A stretch of DNA of 48,029 nt, from positions 1-48,029 of the forward strand of contig JAENWU010000004.1 in NCBI GenBank assembly GCA_016649905.1, written 5' to 3'. The position numbers were made by a program, and so were the translations under genes. The notes under the pieces are model-generated. The model searched no databases. It was not told the origin of the DNA and saw only the letters and a list, made by a program, of their open reading frames with translations. Origin of the DNA: Thermoleophilia bacterium (lineage in GTDB: Bacteria; Actinomycetota; Thermoleophilia; Solirubrobacterales; 70-9). This document shows, one piece after another, positions 42,374-48,029 of this stretch (its first letter is position 1; the number at the start of each line of letters is the position of its first letter).

Positions 42374-42797
42374 ATGATTGCGATCGACCTCGACCACGGC
42401 CGAGCCGGACAGCGTTTGGCCGAGGAGGTTCACCTCAACGGGCGCCGTACCCAGCCTTCAGCTGCCGTCTATCCGGCCCACCTCGAAGCCGACCTGGAGT
42501 TACGTGACGGCTCGAGCATTCATCTGCGCCCGGTGCAGACCGCGGACCAGCCGGCCATGTTTGCGCTCTTCGCTGATGCTTGCTCACCTGGCTGAGGTGG
42601 CGCGGGACAACGGAATCGGCGTCTTTTTCGCCGATGTGCTGCCGCAGAATCACCGCATGATCGAGGTCTTCGAGGACAGCGGCTTTCCGATCGAGACTCG
42701 ATTTGGCGCGGACGCGATCAGACTCGAATTCCAAACCGCGCTCTCGCCCAGGGTGGCCGAGTGCTTCGCACAGCGCAACCGATCCAGAGCCAAGTAG
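42374..42797 (+). pseudogene. GNAT-domain remnant related to the acyl-CoA synthetase fusion protein
   Basis: From ATG 42374 the frame gives YPAHLEADLELRDGSSIHLR, then PVQTADQPAMFALF, matching the first ~40 residues of the fusion protein at 19946 (YPAHREVDVVLRDGS). About 70 residues are missing, and in another frame LAHLAEVARDNGIGVFFADV, then LPQNHRMIEVFEDSGFPIET, continues to a stop at 42795-42797. The acetyl-CoA loop (QGHGLG) lies in the missing part, and the CoA-synthetase domains are absent. Confidence 0.8.
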
Positions 42798-43819
42798 AGG
42801 GGCCGTCTGCGACCGTAGGCGACCCCACTACGAACGGCCCGTCGCCGGTTGCCCTCCAGCCGCCGGTCGACCGGCACCAGCTCTTGCGGCGCGTGGTCGT
42901 GGCGCTGGCGCTGGGTGGCCTCATCCTCGGCCTACTGTTTGCGATTCCGCCGCTGCGCCAGGTGCTTCGAACGATCGGCCAGATGAGCCCCAGCTGGATC
43001 GCCGCGGCGATCTCGCTCGAGCTGGCCTCATGTGCCGGTTTCGTCGTGATCTTCCGGCTCTGCTTCGCACCCGTCCCGCCTCACCAGGCCCGCCGGCTCG
43101 CCTGGACCGAGATGGCCTCGGGGGCATTGCTGCCGGCCGGAGGGGTGGGTGGACTTGCCGTCGGCGGCTGGCTCCTACACCTCTCCGGAATGTCAACGCG
43201 CGCCATCGTCCAGCGCTCCAGTGCGTTTTTCTTTCTCACCAGCGCCGTCAACGTTGTGGCGATGATCGCGGCCGGGGTCCTGCTGGCGACCGGCGTCTCG
43301 GCAGGCCCAGCCGACTTCCCTCGTGCGGCGCTTCCGATCCTCGCTGGCTGCCTGGTGGTGGGGATCGTGCTGGCGCTGTCGAGGAGGCGCGGCCGATGGA
43401 CTGCTCGCCCCGGCGGGCCGGCCTGGATCAACGATCTTGTCGAGGGCGCCCGCACGGCCGAGTCCGCAATACGCCGGCCGAGCTGGCGTCTTCTGGGTGC
43501 CGTCGGCTATCTGGGCTTCGACATCGCGGTCCTCTGGGCGACCTTCGCCGCAATCGGGGATCGCCTGAGCCCGGCGCCCCTGATCCTCGCCTACGTAGTC
43601 GGCTATCTGGCCAACCTGATCCCGATCCCGGGCGGCGTCGGGGTTCTTGATGGCGGGCTGGTCGGAATGCTCGTCATCTACGGCATCTCACCGATCGACG
43701 CCGCCGCCGCGGTGCTCGTCTACCACGCGATTGTCTTCTGGGTCCGCACCCTCGGCGGCCTTGTCGGCTTCGCTCTGTTGCGTCGCGAGCTCCCAACCGG
43801 CGCGGCCCCCAGGCGGTGA
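42761..43819 (+). CDS. Lysylphosphatidylglycerol-synthase-like (UPF0104) membrane protein
   Basis: 352 residues with about eight hydrophobic helices, a charged loop near 215-240, and the conserved helix motif NLIPIPGGVGVLDGG near the C-terminus that marks the LPG-synthase transmembrane/UPF0104 group. Members are flippase-like or of unknown role; the soluble LPG synthase domain is absent. GTG 42761 overlaps the end of the GNAT remnant. The first ~40 residues are not conserved-looking, so a later start is possible. Confidence 0.85.
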   Translation: MLRTAQPIQSQVEGPSATVGDPTTNGPSPVALQPPVDRHQLLRRVVVALALGGLILGLLFAIPPLRQVLRTIGQMSPSWIAAAISLELASCAGFVVIFRLCFAPVPPHQARRLAWTEMASGALLPAGGVGGLAVGGWLLHLSGMSTRAIVQRSSAFFFLTSAVNVVAMIAAGVLLATGVSAGPADFPRAALPILAGCLVVGIVLALSRRRGRWTARPGGPAWINDLVEGARTAESAIRRPSWRLLGAVGYLGFDIAVLWATFAAIGDRLSPAPLILAYVVGYLANLIPIPGGVGVLDGGLVGMLVIYGISPIDAAAAVLVYHAIVFWVRTLGGLVGFALLRRELPTGAAPRR

Positions 43820-43906
43820 TCTGATCGCACGGTCGGAGGAAAGCCAGACCAGCATGACTCGAAGGTGGGGAGCGGAGCCCCGCGCCCCCTTGCTTTACTC
43901 AGACGA

Positions 43907-46273
43907 GTGACTCCTATCAGCGAACGGGAGCTGGATGGGATGGTGGCCTACTGGGAGGCGGCCAACTACCTCACCGTCGCCCAGATCTATCTTCAGGACA
44001 ACCCTCTGTTGCGCGAGCCGCTGCGCCCCGAGCACGTCAAGCCTCGGCTGCTCGGCCACTGGGGAACCTCGCCCGGCCTGAACCTGGTCTATGCCCAGCT
44101 CAACCGGCTGATTCGCGGCAGCGACCAACGGGTGCTTTATGTGGCGGGACCTGGCCATGGCGGCCCCGCGGTCGTCGCCAACGTCTACCTCGAGGGCACC
44201 TACTCGGAGGTCTACCCCGAAGTCTCACGCGACGAGGCGGGTCTGCTGCGGCTGGTGCGCCAGTTCTCGACCCCGGGCGGGATTCCAAGTCACGTCAGCG
44301 TCCCGACTCCCGGATCGATCCACGAGGGGGGCGAGCTCGGCTACGGGCTCGTGCACGCCTTTGGCGCGGCCTTCGACAATCCCGACCTGCTCGTCGCCTG
44401 CGTGATCGGCGATGGCGAGGCCGAGACGGCGCCGCTGGAGGGCTCGTGGAAGGGGATCCGCTTCCTCGATGCCTCGCGCGACGGCGCGGTGCTCCCGATC
44501 CTGCATCTCAACGAATACAAAATCTCCGGGCCGACCGTTCTCGGCCGCCAGCGCGATGAGGAGGTGCACACGCTCCTGCGTGGCCACGGCTACGCTCCGC
44601 GCACTGTCGCGGGCTCCGATCCGCGGGCGGTGCATCGCGAGTTCGCGGCGGTGTTGGAGGAGAGCGTCGCGGAGATCCACGCGATCCAGGCTCGGGCGCG
44701 CGGCGGCGACCCCGAGGCCCGCGAGCAGCCCCGCTGGCCGGCGATCGTGCTGCGAACGCCGAAGGGCTGGACCGGGCCGCGCGAGGTCGACGGCGTGCGG
44801 GTCGAAGGCACCTTCCGCGCCCACCAGGTTCCGCTCGCCCAGGTGCGCGAGAACCCCGACCACCTGGCCCAGCTCGAGGCCTGGATGCGCAGCTACCGTC
44901 CTCACGATCGCTTCGACGAGCGTGGGCGGTTGATCAAGGAGCTCGCCGCGCTGGCCCCCGGCGGCGAGCGGCGGATGGGCGCGCTGCCGCAGGCCAACGG
45001 CGGCCGGGTCACGGTCAGCCTAGACCTGCCCGATTACGCCGACTACGCGCTCGAGGTCTCTCAGCCAGGGCACGCAAAGGCAGAATCCACCCGCCCCCTG
45101 GGAGAGATGCTGCGCGACCTGTTCGCGCGCAACGCCGGGCAGGCCAACTTCCGCCTCTTCTGTCCCGACGAGACGAACTCCAACCGCCTCGGGGCGGTCT
45201 TCGAGGTGGAGGACCGCTGCCTCCGCGACGGGCACCCCGACGACGAAAGCGTCTCACCTCACGGTCGCGTGATGGAGGTGCTCTCCGAGCACTCCTGTCA
45301 GGGCTGGCTCGAGGGCTACACGCTGAGCGGCCGCCACGGCCTCTTCGCGACCTACGAGGCCTTCGCGATGGTCTCCGCCTCGATGGCGATCCAGCACACC
45401 AAGTGGCTGCAGGGAGCACGCGGCCTGGAGTGGCGCGCGCCCGTTCCCTCTCTCAACGTGCTGCTGACCTCGACCTGCTGGCGCAACGACCACAACGGCT
45501 TCAGCCATCAGGGCCCGGGCCTGATCGACACGATGGTCTCGATGAGCCCCCAGGTCGTCCGTGTCTATCTGCCGCCGGATGCGAACACCGCTCTCTCGGT
45601 GCTGGACCACTGCCTGCGCTCGCGCGACTACGTGAACCTGATCGTGATCGACAAGCAGCCCGAGCTGCAGTACCTCGATCTCGAGGCGGCGCGCGAGCAC
45701 TGCGCACGCGGCGCCTCAATCTGGGAGTGGGCCGGCACGGAGACAGGCGGTGGCGAGGAGCCGGAGATCGTGCTCGCCTGCATCGGCGACGTGCCGACCC
45801 AGGAGGCGCTCGCCGCGGCCGCGTTGCTGCGCGAGTACGTGCCGGACCTTCGCACCCGATTCATCAACGTCGTCGACCTGATGGCGCTGGTGCCGCCCGA
45901 TGTCCATCCGCACGGGATCGCGCCGGAGGATTTCGCCGCGCTCTTCAGCGACGACGCCGACGTCGTCTGCGCCTTTCACGGCTACGCCCGCGCGCTCCAT
46001 CAGATCCTCCACGGGCGCCCGCACACCGACCGCTTCCACGTCCGTGGCTACAACGAGCACGGTACGACGACGACGCCCTTCGCGATGGTGGTACTGAACC
46101 GGATGAGCCGCTACCACCTCGCCCTTGAGGCACTCGCAAGAGCGCCGCGCACTCCGCCGGGAGCGGAGGCGCTGACCAAGTTCTGCCAGGCGCAGCTCAC
46201 CCGCCACGAGACCTACATCCGCGAGTACTTCGAGGATATGCCCGAGGTGCGCGACTGGACCTGGGAGGGCTGA
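43907..46273 (+). CDS. xfp: Phosphoketolase (xylulose-5-P/fructose-6-P)
   Basis: About 788 residues from GTG 43907 (MTPISERELDGMVAYWEAAN), the length usual for phosphoketolases; an in-frame start at 43865 would add 14 unconserved residues. Thiamine-diphosphate-enzyme motifs are present: GPGHGGPAVVAN near 67, [12 protein letters not shown] near 125, the GDGEAETAPLEGSWKG diphosphate/metal motif near 155, and LRTPKGWTGP near 270. It splits xylulose 5-P or fructose 6-P to acetyl phosphate plus a triose or tetrose phosphate. A TTTACT box 7 nt upstream of GTG suggests a leaderless start. Acetate kinase follows after 5 bp. Confidence 0.95.
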   Translation: MTPISERELDGMVAYWEAANYLTVAQIYLQDNPLLREPLRPEHVKPRLLGHWGTSPGLNLVYAQLNRLIRGSDQRVLYVAGPGHGGPAVVANVYLEGTYSEVYPEVSRDEAGLLRLVRQFSTPGGIPSHVSVPTPGSIHEGGELGYGLVHAFGAAFDNPDLLVACVIGDGEAETAPLEGSWKGIRFLDASRDGAVLPILHLNEYKISGPTVLGRQRDEEVHTLLRGHGYAPRTVAGSDPRAVHREFAAVLEESVAEIHAIQARARGGDPEAREQPRWPAIVLRTPKGWTGPREVDGVRVEGTFRAHQVPLAQVRENPDHLAQLEAWMRSYRPHDRFDERGRLIKELAALAPGGERRMGALPQANGGRVTVSLDLPDYADYALEVSQPGHAKAESTRPLGEMLRDLFARNAGQANFRLFCPDETNSNRLGAVFEVEDRCLRDGHPDDESVSPHGRVMEVLSEHSCQGWLEGYTLSGRHGLFATYEAFAMVSASMAIQHTKWLQGARGLEWRAPVPSLNVLLTSTCWRNDHNGFSHQGPGLIDTMVSMSPQVVRVYLPPDANTALSVLDHCLRSRDYVNLIVIDKQPELQYLDLEAAREHCARGASIWEWAGTETGGGEEPEIVLACIGDVPTQEALAAAALLREYVPDLRTRFINVVDLMALVPPDVHPHGIAPEDFAALFSDDADVVCAFHGYARALHQILHGRPHTDRFHVRGYNEHGTTTTPFAMVVLNRMSRYHLALEALARAPRTPPGAEALTKFCQAQLTRHETYIREYFEDMPEVRDWTWEG

Positions 46274-46278
46274 CGGCG

Positions 46279-47391
46279 GTGTTGGGCGTCGGGAGGGTCC
46301 TGGCGGTCAATGTCGGCTCCTCGAGCCTGAAGCTGAGCGTCCTCGACGAGGTCGATACCGTGGTGGCGGCTCACAGTCACGACTTCGGCGGCGGGGAGGG
46401 TGAGCTCGAAGAAGCGTTCGCTGAGATTCTCGCCGCGGCTGCACCGATCGAGGCCGCCGGCCATCGCGTCGTGCACGGCGGCGATGCCTTCACCGATCCG
46501 GTCGTGATCGACGAGCAGGCCGAGGCCGATCTTGCCCGGCTCGCCGATCTCGCCCCCCTTCACAACCCGCCCGCGGTGAAGGCGATCGCGGTGCTGCGGA
46601 GACTTCGTCCGGAATTGCCGGCGGTCGCCTGCTTCGATACCGCCTTCCACACGACGATCCCGGCGGCAGCGTCCACCTACGCCATTCCCACCGATTGGTC
46701 GGCGCAGATACCGCTCCGGCGCTACGGCTTCCACGGTCTCTCCCACGCCTACGCCAGCCGGCGGGCGGCGGAACTGCTCGAACGCCCGGCAGCCGAGCTG
46801 CGCCTGGTCACGGCCCACCTTGGCGCCGGCGCCTCGCTCGCCGCGGTCCAGGGCGGCAGATCGGTCGATACGACGATGGGCTTCACCCCGCTGGACGGGC
46901 TGGTGATGGCGACCCGCTCCGGCTCAGTCGATCCCGGTCTGCTCCTCTGGGTTCAGCGCCACAGCGGCCGTGGGGCCGATGAGATGGAGCGCGAGCTGGA
47001 CCGGGAGGCGGGCATGCTCGCGCTCTCGGGCCACGCCGACATGCGCGAGGTGCTGGCCGGAGTCGATGCGGGGGACGACCGTTGTCGGCTGGCACTCGAC
47101 GTCTACCTCCACCGCCTCACCGCGGGCGTCGCGGCGATGGCCGCCGCGATGGGGGGACTCGATGCTCTGGTCTTCACCGGAGGGGTCGGCGAGCATGCGG
47201 CGAGGGTGCGAGCGCTCGCATCGGAGGTGCTGGCCTTCCTCGGCGTTGCACTCGACTCTGATGCCAATGCCCAGGCCGACGAGGACGCACTCCTCTCGCC
47301 ACTCGGGGCTCCCGCCGGCGTCGTGCTTGTGACAGCCAGGGAGGACATCGAGATCGCTCGTCAGGTGCGCGCGGCGCTTTCTTCAAGCTGA
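46279..47391 (+). CDS. ackA: Acetate kinase
   Basis: 370 residues from GTG 46279. ASKHA-fold motifs: VLAVNVGSSSLKL at the N-terminus, HRVVHGG near 57, CFDTAFHTTIP (catalytic Asp) near 118, HLGAGAS near 176, and VFTGGVGEHAARVR near 296. It converts acetyl phosphate and ADP to acetate and ATP. With phosphoketolase in the same transcript (5-bp gap), it completes a two-enzyme route from sugar phosphates to acetate with substrate-level ATP. The chain is slightly short for the family (about 390-400), mainly in the N-terminal third. Confidence 0.94.
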   Translation: MLGVGRVLAVNVGSSSLKLSVLDEVDTVVAAHSHDFGGGEGELEEAFAEILAAAAPIEAAGHRVVHGGDAFTDPVVIDEQAEADLARLADLAPLHNPPAVKAIAVLRRLRPELPAVACFDTAFHTTIPAAASTYAIPTDWSAQIPLRRYGFHGLSHAYASRRAAELLERPAAELRLVTAHLGAGASLAAVQGGRSVDTTMGFTPLDGLVMATRSGSVDPGLLLWVQRHSGRGADEMERELDREAGMLALSGHADMREVLAGVDAGDDRCRLALDVYLHRLTAGVAAMAAAMGGLDALVFTGGVGEHAARVRALASEVLAFLGVALDSDANAQADEDALLSPLGAPAGVVLVTAREDIEIARQVRAALSSS

Positions 47392-47519
47392 GCCGCCCCT
47401 CGGGGCGCGAGGTCATCGCACAGCGACCCCCGCCAACGGGGCACTGCCCGGCTGCCGGAAGCGGGCGGCACGTCGTTGCTGATGCCGTCGGTGTCGGGCG
47501 CGTGGGGAGGACGGCGTGG
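47392..47519. other. Gap after ackA
   Basis: CGCCCC and GGGGCG near 47395-47408 could form a small hairpin with a tight loop. No T-run follows, so terminator function is doubtful. Nothing else was seen. Confidence 0.3.
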
Positions 47520-47653
47520 GGTCACCTATCAGGGGCCGCCTGCGCGCCCGCAATCTGCGGCCCGGCCGCTACCGTCTGCGCGCCGTCGCGACAGACTCGG
47601 CGGGGAACAAGTCGCGCCCGAAACGCAGCCGCTTCCAGATCGTCCGCCGCTAA
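47520..47653 (+). pseudogene. C-terminal remnant of a secreted Ig-like/repeat protein
   Basis: The plus frame reads RGRLRARNLRPGRYRLRAVA, then TDSAGNKSRPKRSRFQIVRR, then TAA at 47651-47653. The PGRYRLRAVATDSAGN-type ending is very common at the C-terminus of extracellular beta-sandwich proteins in Solirubrobacterales. No start or upstream domain is visible, so it is a leftover fragment. Confidence 0.5.
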
Positions 47654-47732
47654 CTACTTCCCGGGGATCGAGCCGAAGCGCTGACCGGGGACTGGTGGCG
47701 CGAAAGGCTCGCTTCGCGCTGCGGCCTCGGCT

Positions 47733-48029
47733 TCAGCGACTGCTGGGCGCCAGGGCGGTGAGTGTTTCGGCCGCCGCGCGAAGCTCGTGAGGGCGATCGG
47801 TGCCGATCGCATCGGGAGCGAACTCGAGCACCCGGAGCTCCTCAGCCGGTTGGTTCACAGTGCCGACGTTGACGCTCAGTCCGGCGTCTCGAAGCACCCC
47901 GACCAACCGCTCGGAGAGAAGGAAGTGCTCAACCGAGATCCCGTCCACTCCGTTCCGGAGAGCCCAGGAAGCGAGCGCTTCGGGCGCGTAGTCGGCCCAG
48001 TTCACGAGACGAGACGGGATCCCGTTTGC
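47733..48029 (-). CDS. Glycerophosphodiester phosphodiesterase family, C-terminal part (partial at window edge)
   Basis: About 98 residues, open to the right window edge. The segment WALRNGVDGISVEHFLL followed by VNVGTVNQPAEELRVLEFAP and DAIGTDRP matches the last beta/alpha units of the GDPD TIM barrel (usually W-T-V-N and T-D-R-P). The family hydrolyses glycerophosphodiesters to glycerol 3-phosphate and an alcohol. The catalytic His and Glu residues lie outside the window. Val replaces the Trp of W-T-V-N (GTVN here). Confidence 0.7.
   Translation of the reverse strand, partial: ANGIPSRLVNWADYAPEALASWALRNGVDGISVEHFLLSERLVGVLRDAGLSVNVGTVNQPAEELRVLEFAPDAIGTDRPHELRAAAETLTALAPSSR

Noticed and set aside
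1-48029. CRISPR arrays, tRNA or rRNA genes
   Set aside because: No regularly spaced direct repeats, no tRNA-like T-loop/acceptor arrangement and no conserved rRNA blocks were noticed by reading; no search program was run.

Overview
This is a GC-rich actinobacterial chromosome segment. The gene style (tandem universal stress proteins, a phosphoketolase/acetate kinase pair, a TreT-type glycosyltransferase, a GNAT fused to an ADP-forming acyl-CoA synthetase) suggests a soil Thermoleophilia/Solirubrobacterales-like organism; that placement is inferred, not proven. No rRNA, tRNA, CRISPR array or complete insertion sequence was seen.

Layout. 0-5.6 kb: the 3' end of a cytochrome c oxidase subunit I gene, a broken GTP-type PEP carboxykinase gene, aconitase and a dienelactone hydrolase. 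5.6-7.0 kb: a less GC-rich 403-codon orphan next to an apparent integrase remnant. 7.0-13.1 kb: PfkB-family kinase, serine alpha/beta hydrolase, a micro-protein plus tandem USP, an FAD oxidoreductase, a VTT-like membrane protein and a CBS-domain site-2 protease. 13.2-22.6 kb: a tightly overlapping operon usp-ppsA-adh-HDAC-treT-(GNAT/acyl-CoA synthetase). 22.7-28.5 kb: an orphan NarL-type regulator, another USP, an internally deleted ornithine carbamoyltransferase, a P-type ATPase and carbamate kinase. 28.6-30.9 kb: a DevR/DosR-like regulator and a GAF-GAF histidine kinase that keeps the heme-ligand His and distal Tyr of DosS/DevS. 31.0-33.5 kb: an ABC exporter and a ZIP transporter. 33.5-42.8 kb: three more intact USPs, a zinc-ribbon micro-protein, a phosphoribosyltransferase, dodecin and slipin, mixed with many gene remnants. 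42.8-47.4 kb: an LPG-synthase-like membrane protein, phosphoketolase and acetate kinase. The right edge carries a C-terminal piece of a secreted protein and a partial glycerophosphodiesterase.

How it fits together. The content strongly parallels the Mycobacterium tuberculosis DosR dormancy regulon: tandem USPs, PfkB, PRTase/erythromycin esterase, Rip3-like CBS protease, CtpF-like ATPase, the Rv2004c-like kinase, and DosS/DosR. Instead of the mycobacterial DosR box, at least thirteen promoters here share another element, roughly GGCnTTCCCCsGATGsC, followed after exactly 18 bp by a TAGnnT/GAGnnT-like -10. In several cases the start codon lies only 5-7 nt after the -10, as expected for leaderless mRNA. 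I infer a low-oxygen or energy-stress regulon with its own operator, supporting substrate-level ATP production (phosphoketolase to acetyl-P to acetate, carbamate kinase, ADP-forming acyl-CoA synthetase) and acetylation control.

The second striking feature is a set of about a dozen genes carrying one or more internal deletions with both ends still present (pckG, argF, a usp, xfp, pfkB, ere, arcA, a hydrolase, a GNAT and others), several beside an intact paralogue.
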